Source: Pomphorhynchus laevis (Eukaryota; Acanthocephala; Palaeacanthocephala; Echinorhynchida; Pomphorhynchidae). Taken from it: a stretch of DNA of 64,000 nucleotides. The DNA lies in contig WNNJ02001950.1 of the NCBI GenBank assembly GCA_012934845.2, positions 1-64,000 of the forward strand, in the 5' to 3' direction. The translations under genes and the position numbers were made by a program. The notes under the pieces were generated by a model, which saw only the letters and a program-made list of their open reading frames with translations, did not search any database and was not told where the DNA came from. This document shows positions 1-13,400 of the stretch, in pieces (the first letter of the stretch is position 1; the number at the start of each line of letters is the position of its first letter).

Positions 1-1432
1 AAAATATAAATTTATTATAATTATTTATGTAATATATGTTTAACTATATAATATGAACATTAAAATATTTTATTTTTATTGGCTTAATTATAAACGTTTT
101 TATAGATTACTTCATTCACAAAATTGGACTATATATCAAATTGTACGTGGGATATATTAGCAATTAATTACTTTATTCGAAAGTACTGTCGTTGTTTTTG
201 AAAAATCAATTTTTTTAATTTAAAATATTTACTGTGACTGCTTGCAGTTTAAATAATGTGGAAAGCTAACGGATTATGATACCAACGACAGAGCACTAAC
301 ATTTGCCAACATTTAGAGAAGTTATTAACAACAGCAAAACTAGAGGTATTTGTTATGTAACTCGACTCTGATTTTAATGATCAGCAAGTTAAGGTAGCTA
401 TCACTGTTATTATATATAATAGTAGTGCACGGATGTGCTTAGTAAACAACGGTCCAGGATTTCTTACGAAATACGGCATTTATACTAAATGGTGTTGCTT
501 AATAGACTGAACTTCGATTCACGACTTTCAGTCACCATGCCACTTCTAGACGACTAATGAGTACCCGGCAACACTCATCAGTAGAATGAAGTAATCACCG
601 GCCGTTTCGGTTGCTTATATATATAATCGCTGGTGTCTTTACAGTTATCACAAAAGCAGTCGAAACGCACCCTAACCACTTCATCCAACTGACGATGACT
701 GCTGGGTGGTTAGGGGCGTCTCGGAGTGATACATTAGACTGATGGAGCTGATGATCGAAGTCCAGTTTTTTAGCAGCTCATATGGATTTAAAATCAATCG
801 TAGCCAGTTTTGGCTCCCGAGAATTGATTATCAAAAACTTCTTCACCGGTATTTGCTAAGTATATATAAGTTTAGTTTGACGATTAATAAATGAGTGTAA
901 AATCTCATTTATTAATCTTAATAAATTCATCAATAGAATTAATTAAATTTTAAATAAACTCAAATAAAGTTTAAATGTATTTCAACTTCTGAAATCGTTT
1001 AATTTAATAATATTTTCAAGTGCAATATCTACGAATTTTTAACAATTTTTATTTTATTCAATGTTCAATTTTAAATATTTTATATTTAATTTTATATTTA
1101 ATATTCGATTAAATAAAATTACAGATAATTTTATATTTGATGTTCGATTATAAACAGTTATATTAATAAATTTAATTTTTATAGTGGATATCAGAGAGAT
1201 ATTTCACAAATCTTTGATGTTATCAACAGAAATAGAGGATTTAAAAAATATTTAAATTCCTTAAAGAATCATTAGTTTAGTGCTAAAATGAGCAATCGTT
1301 ATGCAAGGTAATAACTACACAAAATAGTCGCCAAACATTTTAGTGTTAAAAAATTAAGCTTATCAATATTGAACAAATCATACATGTAAAAAATACTAAT
1401 TTTATTTAAAATTTAATAAAATAAATTCTTAC
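1..1432. other. Start of intron 11, unassigned AT-rich DNA
   Basis: No exon following the HHD exon is visible. Mostly A/T runs. Positions about 485-865 are noticeably richer in G+C, with short inverted words, and look like an old interspersed repeat, but I recognise no family. Box-A-like and box-B-like words on the minus strand near 520-565 are too weak to call a SINE. Confidence 0.4.
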
Positions 1433-1472
1433 GTAATTGCGTCATGGTGCTGGACAATAGCGTGTGCATTCT
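1433..1472 (-). CDS. Alpha-mannosidase exon 11 (HHD zinc ligand)
   Basis: Acceptor TTTTTAG, donor TTAC/GTAAGA. A 40-bp micro-exon encoding [14 protein letters not shown], the family VLQHHDAVSGT motif that supplies the zinc-ligand His. Ends in phase 2. The continuation is not found between 1 and 1432, so the next exon lies outside the window. Confidence 0.9.
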
Positions 1473-4400
1473 CTAAAAACAAATGTACTCATTTATAATA
1501 AGTTTTATTAAGCATGCGTAATAAATTATTGATATGATTTATTTATTATTAATTAATTTATTTTAATTTTTATTTATTGGTATAAGTAATCTTCAACTAA
1601 TTTTGTTTCTTAATATAAAATTTTGTATCGATTTCTTATTACGCGCATAGCAGAATTCTGCGTTCATAATCTATCAATACACTTCGAAAATGCTTAAATT
1701 TAAATTTTAAGTTTAAATTTGCGTTCATATTTACTTTAATATGAATCTAAAGATATTGAATTTGATACTTTAGTTTACTCACAACAATGACTACAAAAGT
1801 TATATTAAACTATTAAACTATCAGTATTTGTCAATAAGTACATCATTTAAGTAATATCGAATTCATTTGATCGAACATCATTTTCGATCAAAATGATCGA
1901 ACAGAATGATCGATTACAGCATTTATTATTAATCTGGGCACAAAACTAAAAATTATTAAATTAATATAAAATCTTTTTGAAATAGTAAAATACTTGAAGT
2001 GTTTTAAAAAAGCTAACTTGAATTTTGGGCAATAAACTCAAATACAATAGTTGTATATGTATTATAGTTGTATAAGTTGTATATTTTAATCATATAAGTA
2101 AAAGCTAGCGTAGCAATATTACGTCATCAGATCAATATCTACATTTGTACATAAAAATAATTTTAAAATTATCACAAATAATATTTACCTAATTCGAAAA
2201 TAAGGTCATTATTGACATCACGATTCTCTGATTGAAATATGAGTTGTCTAAGTGTCTGAATTTTTGTTATACGACTACTGTCTTTGTATTAAAAAGGAGT
2301 ACCTGAATTAGTGAGCCACTGATACGTTCTAGCTGTTTTAAACCTTGTCGACTGGTATAAAAGCTAGTCCAACATGAAAACGGTCTGTGACAATATGGCA
2401 AAAAATCCTTTTTATGCGTCGTAATATTCTTGAGATCCGATCGTATTGCATTAAGGTAGCACTCAGGTGTAGAATATTTTATTTCAATATTGTCTCGGGT
2501 TTCGTTAAATTTATACTTTAAAAATATGATTAAAATCAAGAGGTTAAAACAAATTGTACCGATTGTGTTGCGCGTAGGAGAGCATCGATATTTTTGAACG
2601 TGTGATGTGCATTCTGATAGTGAAAGTCTGATCCCATCGGAAGCAAAAGATGCTTTGAATTAAATACTTTACCCTACAAAATAAATTGCCAAAGTTTATT
2701 AGCTATAAAACATCATTTAATATATACAAAATAATAAAATAATTCTATTGAATAAATAAATTTAATCAATAATTTAATATTGGTTTATTAAAAATAGTAA
2801 ATGAAAGCATTTGCGTAAGATGTCAAATTCCAACTTATTGATAAATTTTTATACTTAATTATTTATTTTTATCTGTAGATATTTCAATATTTACATAATA
2901 TAATTCAAAATATTAAAGTATAATATGTAGAATTAATAGAATAATTCTACTAATTAACGTATTTTGTATTTTATACTGCTATAAAGAATATACATAATTG
3001 CATGTTGCAGCTAAACTAATGTTTTGTTTCAATTATTAGTAAACGAGACAAATCAACGCCTTCACATATATTTAAAATAGTAGTTTAACATATATTTTAT
3101 TAAAGTTTCCGATAAGGTAAATATTTTTCGCACATTTTGCAAGAACAAAAAATACTGTGCTATGTTCATTTAATTATAAATTTATACAAACAAGTTATAC
3201 AAATTAGTTGTATACATTTACAAATTTTTCGAGTTGTTTATTTTTTAGTTTCAATAAAATAAATAACATATTATAAATGTGTTATAAAAAATAATAAACA
3301 TATTATGAATATGTTTATTTTATATTAATAAAACAAATAACAGGCTAGATAATAATTAAGGTAATATAATATATTTTTCATTATAAAAAACATCACAAAT
3401 TGAAATTTGTTTAGAGTTTGTTAATAACTTATTAACTTATTTTAAATTAGTTTAGAAAATCATGAAGATTAAAGATTAAAAAGATTAAAGATTAAAGCTA
3501 AAGATTAAACGTTGTCTGTAATGACAAGTAGAAATCTGTAGAAGGTTTTTAATTTGAAATTTTTTACTGTTTAAACCAAAATGAAATGATATAATTTAAT
3601 GTTAAAAATCAATTTATTAAGATAAATTAATTTTAAATTAATTAATTGAAATCAAAAATTTTAATTAAAAACCTCAAAATTAATCAGTTCTTTTGATCAA
3701 TCATCCTCGATCAATCTTTAAGAAAGGGTAACCCGAAACTATTTTTAAAAATTCCAAAAAATTAAATAATTCGTCTGGGTTGTCTTTGTCTCCACTTTTG
3801 TTCTTTGCTTCATGGACAAAATTACGAGACGGGCTTCTCTGACAGATGTTGGTCTTCAGTTCGGTTACATCAGGATATTATATCTGCTTTTTGCAGATGA
3901 CGTTGTTTTGTTGGCTTCTTGTCCTGAGGATTTACAACGCCTACTAGATAGATTCACGATGGAATGCCAAGAGGCAAAGATGTTGATTAGTACCTTCAAG
4001 ACTGTTTCTATGTGTTCCTCTCAGATTTAGTTGCCAATGTCAATCCGGATTGGAGAAAAGGTTCTTCCTAATGTGGAGGATTTCAAGTATCTTAGGGTAT
4101 TGTTATCGAGGGACGGCGAGAACATCAAGGAGATTGAGAAGCGGATTAGGACAACTAAAGCAGCAATGTGTTTTCTTGTACATGTATGTCGTGGCTAAGC
4201 GGGTGTTAAGTCTTCGGGCGAAGCTTTCGGTTTACCACGCAAGCTTCGTCTATATCTTAAATTATGGTAATGAGCTTTGGGTTATGACCGAAAGGATAAT
4301 ATCTTGGATACAGGCGACCGAAATAAGGTTCCTTAGCAGTGTGGCCGGTCTTATCCTTAGAGATAAGGTTAGGAATTCGGTCATCCGGAATGAACTCGGA

Positions 4401-7400
4401 ATTGTCACTGCTTCTCCAAATCGAAGAACGTCAGCTGAGGTGGCTAGGACACGTCCTAAAGATGTCTAGGGATCGCCTTCTTTGGATGGTTATCCAGGCC
4501 GGACTTACTGAAAAAAAATCTCGAGGTAGATCTCGATACAGGTGAAGAGATCAAATTTCGAAACTGGCCGAAGACCGCCTTGGGCTATCTGAAAGAGAAA
4601 ACTTGTCTATCGCCCAGGATCGCGATGTATGGAGTAGTTTGGTTCGTTCACTGACTCCAAGACCCGACATCCGAACCAGTGGTTGACAGGAAAAATCTTG
4701 TGTATTATTTGTTTTTTCTTGTAAAGAAAATTTTATTGCTGTTGCAAAATAAAACTGTCGCCTATGATCTTGTTCCGATTCGCCGATGTATTTAATGTAA
4801 TTAGTTAATTATAGAGATAAAAAGAGAGCAGTTTTGTCGTTATCTAAGCGTTTCGCTTTTTATAGGACATCTTTTATTAATACTGTGATTATAATCCTGA
4901 TGATTGTTATTTATAGCTGAAGACGCCTGGTAAAGTGCGAAACGTCCAGATTACTACAAACTTTGTTCCCAGTTGTTTATATAATTTAAAGATTACATTA
5001 TATTTAATTTTTTATTATAGAAATTGAGTAAATAATTTACTACAATTTTTATGTTAAACGATTTGAGATTGTATTTATATAATATATCAATATTTTATTA
5101 TAAATATAATATATAATCATATTATAATATTTTTTCATGATATTATTTTATTGTCAGAACCGATATTTGGAAATAATGTCAAATTAATCGATAATTGCTT
5201 AAAGATCGAAAGCTTTTACCTGTACTTCGAGATAGGCTAATATTTCCGAGGCTTTCGATTTAGCATTATTTAGGTGCTCATTTTCTATGTCGCCATCCTA
5301 AAATTATAAAATCTTAACTATCAAATTGCTGCAATTGTCGTAAAATAAAAGCGTGTTAAAGTATTACTTCCAAAAGAAACTGATTTTAAATAAAAATGAT
5401 TTTTAATTTAAAGAAATTGAATAGTAAACTGACATTTAGAAAATCGACTAATAAGTGAAAGCATAAAATGCTTGTTGAAAATAATAACGTTAAATAAAAT
5501 ATTTATTAACTATTAAAATAAGCATATTATACTAGTTTGAACTTTCTTGGCTGCTTAATAAACTACTTACAATCGTCAATTTCAGATCGTCTATTTAAGA
5601 TCGTCAATTTCAAATCGTCAATTTTAGATCGTCAATTTCAGATCGTCAATTTCAGATCGTCAATTTCAGATCGTCAATTTCAGATATATTCAGATATATT
5701 TCAGATATATTCGTCAATTTCAGATATATATTATCAGAAACAAAACGTACAATTTGTTTATTCTATGGCTTAATTATACTAACTCATCAAATTACAATTG
5801 TATACAATAAAATAACATACAACAGTTACAAACTTACCTTGGCAATTACAAACTTACTTACAATGTTACCAAACACAATGGCGTACGATGGGCAAGATCA
5901 AAATGATATTATCAGAGGTAGGCGGCCATGTCGCATCTGCCAGAGGGACATCGTTTTGACAACTAATGGATGCTTCCGCTTTCATAAGTTCAGAGGTTCT
6001 AGGTGTGCAGGTTCGGGCGAGGGTTTTGGCTGTTTCAACCATGCGTCCAAGGTGCAGCCAAATGAGGCCACGACAGAAGTCATAACTCCAACATTGGCAA
6101 TTCCAAGCGCTAGAGTCGACGCTTCGAACCGTCTATCATGTCTTCAATCATGTTGGCGCAGAGAATCAACAACAGTCATACGCATTCCGTACAAAGCACG
6201 TGTTCTAGCAGCCACCTACTTCTGTGACAGTATCAAACATGCACTGCAGATCGGAGATGTCAGTTCATGGACAAAGCTGCTGCTCTTCGCAAAATCGTGC
6301 TTCAGTGGCCCAATGCCCACAATATGCAAAGGTCGATATAAGCTCGAGAAGCACATTTGCGACTCAATAAGAGCCTACGCGACAACCGCCTCAACGGATG
6401 TGCCATCCATGATACAAACGCCACACAAATATGCAAACCGTAAACTAAACGGCAATTCAGAAATTGCTTGTATCAACCTGGCCAAGCATGGGAATTACGG
6501 TAAAGCACTCCAGCGTTTGGTTTCAGGAGGAATAGTCAGCCCATCTACACAAGCACGGACAGCGCTGCAAATACTACATCCCCTTACATACAGCATCTGG
6601 CGGGATCAGCAACTATCCTCACCTAATCTTATAGAACGACTTTCAAACAATCCGATTTCGTCTATATCTGTAGGCCGCGAGACCGTCATTACCGCGGTCA
6701 ACTCTTTTCCTTCAGCATCGGGACCAGGTTGCCTGGGGCTAAGACCGGAGCATCTCCAGGACATGTTACGAGCAAATAGCGGCGGTTCGCTAGCAGAAAA
6801 CCTGACGCACCTTGTCAACCACCTTCTGGCGGGACTAGCACCCTCTGAAGTGGCGCCTTACATAGCCGGCGCGAACTTGATCGCACTTCCCAAAAAGGAC
6901 GGGGGTATCAGACCAATTGCCGTTGGCGAAACTCTACGCCGTCTGTGCTCGAAATGCATATGTCTCCAACTCCGCAAACGTTTCGCTGGTCTACTACAAC
7001 CAACACAACTAGGAGTAGCAACCCCTAACGCAGTGGAAAGGATCGTTCACAACATCCGACGAATCCACGAACTTCACGCCAACGACAACAACTGGGCCTG
7101 GGCAAAGATCGATCTTTCAAACGCCTTCAACTCATTGTCCAGAGCGCACTTACGAGCAACTGTCCGAGAGAACGTCCCAGAGATCTTGCCATGGTTTGAC
7201 TTTTCATACAAGTGCAAGGCACCCCTTCGTTTTGGCCCGCAGGACCCTCTCAATTCATGTGAAGGAGTCCAGCAGGGTGATCCATTGGGCCCGTTCCTCT
7301 TCGCGTTGGCCATTAAGAAAACGATTGAACACGTTTCTCATATCCCTGGAATAAACCTCAACATGTGGTACCTGGACGATGGCATAGTCGGCGGGACGCC

Positions 7401-10400
7401 TTCGGCAATCGCATCCGCACTCGGCTGGCTAGACACGAGTTTCAAGGCGATTAAATTGCAGCTAAATTGGCGAAAGACAGAGGTCATCGGCACACCTGAA
7501 GCCGTTAGCTCTTGCTTGGCCCTACTATCCGAGGTGGTTTCGGAGAACACATCTGGAAACATGCACTTGTTAGGCATACCCATCGGTGACGAGTCCTTCA
7601 TAGAAACCCACCTGACAAACGAAATTCTGCCACCGCTAATCCAGACAATTGAAGCAGTAGCCAAGCTGCCAGACCCTCAAGTCGGATACCTCCTACTCAA
7701 ACACTGCGCTTCCTCGTCCAGGATAAACCACCTTCTCCGTTCAGTTGATCCAAGGATTACAAAAACGTTTTGTCAGTCATTCGACAGACAAATCGCCAGC
7801 GCCTTTCAGAAAATATGCGCGTGTCAACTACACGAAGCAGCAAAATCACAGATGACACTCCCAATCCGTCTGGGAGGATTTGGCCTAAGATGCAATGCGG
7901 CGCATGTCCAGAGCGCATTTATACATAGCGTGATGCAGGTAGGAGAAGAATACAGTCTGGATCCTACACTTTTTCCTGGCTATTCAGAGGCATTAGCCAC
8001 CCTTAGAACTACAATGGGATCTCACTTCATACCGTCTACGGATGGCGGTCAATCATCAACCTCACGCCTGATTGAAAATCTCGCCTCGACACAGCTTATA
8101 CAATCAGCTAGCGAAATGGATCGTGCCCGACTACATGCAGTGTCGTGTCCAAAAGCTGGGGCTTGGCTTAACGCTGTACCAAATGCGGCATCTGGAACGG
8201 AATTAACACCCCCACAGTTCTGTATTCTAGTCCGCATGTGGCTTGGAATTCCTTTACACGAAAGGAATTATAGATGCGGCCGCTGCATGCGCATAGCTGA
8301 TAAGGAAGGCATACACTCGCTAACATGCCAATACGGGGGTTATCAAGGACTGCGGCATAATGCTATTCGTGACGTGGTATTCGCAGCCGCACAATCAGCC
8401 CGGATGGATGTAGCTCTGGAAGTGCGAGGTATTATCCCGGACCTACGTGAACGGCCGGCAGACATCCTATTTTATGGGGATCCTCCCCATGCAATCGACT
8501 TTGCAGTCACTCACCCCCAACAGACGGCATACCGTCGCTCAGCTGCTAACGCAAAGCTCGCCGCCGCTACGTCGTATGCGATTAATGTTAAAGACCGAAA
8601 GTACAAGAGCAGGGTCGAAGCAGCGGGGTATATATTCTCAGCCGCTGTAGTGGAGTCGTTTGGGGGATGGAATGAAGAGGGAAACAGGGTCATCAAACGG
8701 GTTGCAAATAACATGAGCCGGACAAGCGGAGTCACTTACGCCGTGACGATCACGCATTTATACCAGCGCATCTCTATTGCAATAATGAGAGGCAACGCCA
8801 AAGCAATGCTAGCGTCACTTGATCAGATCCCAATATCCACATTTGATGGTGGACACCAGGAAACAGGTGAACCCGGGAAACGCCTCTTCGAGCCAGACAC
8901 TTGTGCTTCGAGCCGAACTCGTGATGTGATAAGACTACCCTGTATGACTAGACGTTGTGATACATATAACTCCAGATCAATTGAAACTGAGCATAATGCT
9001 GTGAGCGCCACTTCTACGATAGTCGCAGATAATGAACCGATAAACAAGCATGCGTCTCAATGTAACGATGACATTCCTGCCAATATCACTAAGCACGATA
9101 CTCCATTCGATGCTACTAATGATGTTTTTCAGCATCATCATTCCCAGCTTAATGTCGACGATAATGACGATACTGATGTAGCCAAATCTCTTACCAAAGT
9201 TAGAAAGCAATCGTCGGACTACGGTCAAACAGATTTCGAAAAAGAAATGATATTTACTTATTGTGCAACTACAACTGACGCTGAAAGTCATCTATTGATG
9301 TCTGCTAATGCACCGACAGGACAAGTTACCGATCAAATAAATAAGATCCAACAACTTGGTGAGCTGCATCAGAGTTCAATGCACCCCTTAGCTAGTAATG
9401 ATATGGAAATAAATAATAATCAAATGAACGAATTCAATAATCTAATTTGTTGTCCAATCAAGGATAATGATAACTTGACGATAAAATTAAAAGGATCATC
9501 TCAACAGGGATTGGAGTTTGAATCGTCATCATTTATACTTAACAGCAATTCAACAATACCAATGATATCATTTAAATCATATGATCCTAAATATGGGCTT
9601 GATTGCAATCCATCGAATGAATTTGCAAAATTTGCTTCTGGTTCTATCAACGAACCCGGTGCCGACGAATCTGCTGCGCCTTTCTTTGTATCATCGAGTA
9701 GTAACCAAGAAGAAACTATGATTGACAATGGTAAAACCGGAATTTCCACGATGAATTGCAGCCAATCTAGTGTTGCCGATCATACACCCGACAATTGTAA
9801 TGATCATCTCAACCAGATCATTCATCAGTTACTCAACATGTGTGATGATCTTATACTACCCGACAATGTTGTTGATGTTCAAGGTGTTGAGCATGATCAA
9901 CATGACGACGCACCAGCGGCAGTACAAATGATAGCGACAACAAATACCACCAATCACTTAATTACGAATAAAAGTAGTAATATCGCATCAATTTTGAAGA
10001 GTTGCTCAAACATGGTTCGAAGAAATAACGAATTCATTACAACCGCCACCACCGCGGCCGCGAATACATCAACCGAATCGGAAGATAAGCGTCACAGCAA
10101 CGCTCATGGATCGCATGAACATGATAGCGAAGAATATCAGCGATCACAAAGAAATAACTCTAAAAAGTACAGTAATAAGCCGGAGCTTACAAAATCCTTG
10201 CCGATCGGTGAGAATTTAGAATCTGATCATTCATTATACTTACTCTAATTTGTAATAATTATTTTTCAAAATTTACTTTTCCGTTAAAAAAAATATATTT
10301 ATTATCGTTTTTATTACTTATATCATTGTATTTCAAGTAAATTTTTATATGGAGCCAATAATGATTGTAATTACCAATAAAATTATTTTGGATCTGTAAC

Positions 10401-13400
10401 TTACTGAACAATTTAGAGCGATTAGAGATATCAATTAAGTTAGCTTATATACTGTGATTTTTGTTAGATCACAAGGCGATATACCGATAATAATATAATA
10501 ATATAATTGTTACAATAATATCATTGTATTTTAGGCATATTTTTATATGGAGCAGATAATAAGTACAATTACCAATAAAATTATATTGATAATGCGATTA
10601 TCATTGTAATTGAATTCGCCAATTACCTATGCAATTGTAAAACCAATTACCTTTAGGACCAAGGCGATTTTCTGATCACATCTATGTTAATTATATAATT
10701 CTTATATTAAATATCGGAATTTCAGGATTGTTGAGAATAAGATAAGACTTTGAAAAGACATTCAATCCAGACAATTATATATCAGTATTAATAAAATAAT
10801 TTGTCATTCGTTTGATAAAAGAATCCCGATCAAATACAGAATTTTATTTCTTTTTATAATTTTATTAATTTTATACTAATTTGGTATATTTTCAATCGTA
10901 TAAGTTCCCAAGCTGGAAAGCGCATGTAATATTTCAACGAAGATCAGCAACCTTCATTCATAAAGCAGTTTATGTTCAAATTGACTCGATTTTCTGACTA
11001 ATTTGGTATATTTTCAAACTTATAAGTCTCAAAGCTAGAAAGCTCCCGTCATATTTCAACGAAGATCAGCAACTTTCATTCATAAAGTAGTTTCTGTTCA
11101 AATTGATTCGATCTTCTGATTAATTTTGTATATTTTTAATTTTCTAATTCCTCAAGCTGCAAAGCGCAGTGGGTATGATAAAATTCTCTTTTATTATGAT
11201 AAATTTATGACAAAATTATAAAAAGAAATAAAATTCTGTATTTGATCGGCATTCTTTTATCAAACGAATGACAAATTATTTAATTAATACTGACATACAA
11301 TTGTCTGGATTGAATGTCTTTTCAAAGTCTTATTCGTGCTTTTTAATGTGCTTTTTATTTCTTTAATAGCATTTTTAATTGTATCATCAGCAACTGTTAT
11401 TTTTCTGTATTTTATTCTCATCAGCATGTATTTTTCTGAAGTTAACGAAATTTTAAAAATAAAAATTTTCTTGTTTTTGATCTTTTATCCCAAAATTCAA
11501 TAACAACTGCTATTTTCGTTTATGTGATATAATGATGCTTAAAGATCTTTACTAAAATTATATTAAAATTATATTTCTATAAAGAGATTATTAAGTATCT
11601 TTAATATATTTATCTCATCTATCTTGTTAAATAAGACTGTTTTAGATTGATTAAAGTCAAAGCAATCTAATTTAAGTGAATGTAAATTAAAATAGTGAAA
11701 TATGAAAATCTAATAGATTAAAATTATCTAATTTAAAGCTCTATTAAATCAATTTAGTTTATAATTATTTATCTTATTAATAAAAGCATATGTATTCTTA
11801 GAGGCAAAATACAAGGATAAAATCCTTATGAATATCTTGGATTACAGATTTAATTTAGATTAGTATCTAATCGTACCTAAAATATATATAATCATAAATG
11901 TGTTTCTTTGCACAAGTTTGTTTGCACACTAATGTACACGTTTCCAATTAAAAGTGTTAATTAAATTATGATTTAATAATTTATTATTAACATTATTAAA
12001 ATTAATAATTAATTAAATTAAAATTAAATAATATTTTATAATTACTAAATAATTTAATACATTTTAATAATTATTTTGTTTTAATTATTAGAATTAAATG
12101 ATGATTTATTATTAAATGGAGTGCTTATATTATTAATTTTAAAAACGCTGTATAAAATAGAGTCGATAATTAGAAAGTAGCACTTACGATTACTGGTTCA
12201 CCTTTGCAAAACTCATCAAAACAAAATCCTTCTGGTGGACTATAATGATTATACATTCTCGAAGTAAGCACGCAGTCATATTTGGCTTTATGAAAAAACG
12301 GCTGTAAAATCTATAGTAAATCTATAGTGTAAAACTCACAATTTCCAAACGCCCAACAGAATTCATTTGTTTTGTCTTCTCGCATTTGATTTCCTTTTCT
12401 ATAATCGATTCTGTTTATAATTGCAGCATTCATATTCATCTGTTCAAAAAATAACAAAATAAAACAAATGAATATTAAAGTATAATTAAGATTATATGTT
12501 AATGAAAGTTACAAAAAAAATCAAAATAGCAACGAACAGAATTATATTTAAATATAATGTTAACTCACTTCGTAGCAACGAACAGAATAATATATTTAAA
12601 CCTGTGTACTCACTACGCTCTGCTATAACTATGTAACGTATGCATTCATATATTTCTTAATTTATTCTTCTTTAATTTTGGTAAAAGTTACATTTTTTGT
12701 AAACTAAAATTATTTGGCGAAATTATGTGAACTCAGCTCCGATCTTACAAAATTGCTTTAAAATACATGATAATAAAACTATATAAAATATATATTTAAA
12801 ATATATAAAATATTTATTTGTGTAATTGTAGTTATCTTGCGAACGTCACACTTTTTGTAAATATGCTTTTTGAAATTTCATCGCAGGAACAATTTTGTTT
12901 CTTATGATGTTATCAACAGTCAACGGTCTATAAAAACATATTGTTTTTTATATTTTTTACAAAGTATTAATTATTAATTTCAATTAATTTAATGTATTTA
13001 TATTAATTATTAATTAGTATTAATTATTAATTTCAATTAATTTAATGTATTTATATTAATTATTAATTAGTATTAATTATTAATTTCAATTAATTTAATG
13101 TATTTATATGCATACAATTAATGTGTTTATTTTAATATATATTCATTTATTAATATTGAAAATCTATAATTTTATCTTTTATTTTAATTTAAATTAAATA
13201 TTTTCCATTCGCTATTTTATTTTACTATGAAATAGTAAAATAATAAAAGTTTATTTTACTTTTATCAAAACGAGAGAAATTGATTATTGTAATTTAGATA
13301 GCCATTAATCATGATCATCAATAATATCCAAAACTAAATAATAATTTGTATTATACAATTAATATAAATCAAAAAATTTAAAACTTTTACATAAACAATG

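Larger units (their letters stand above)
5770..10730 (+). mobile_element. RLE-type non-LTR retrotransposon, apparently whole
   Basis: Holds the single large ORF, a short 5' region after the 14-bp repeats and a 3' region with two diverged direct repeats (10320-10392 and 10517-10592). Ends are inferred, because no target-site duplication was found. The front of the ORF is about half G+C (35 of 60 in one hand-counted line at 6841), unlike the AT-rich surroundings, which suggests a recent arrival. Confidence 0.6.

Noticed and set aside
5565-5745. CRISPR-like array
   Set aside because: Units of 14 bp are contiguous with no spacers; it is a simple tandem repeat in animal DNA.
5863-10248. Host gene encoding a large nuclear protein
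   Set aside because: RT, YLDD and nuclease motifs show it is a retroelement; only the tail might have host origin.
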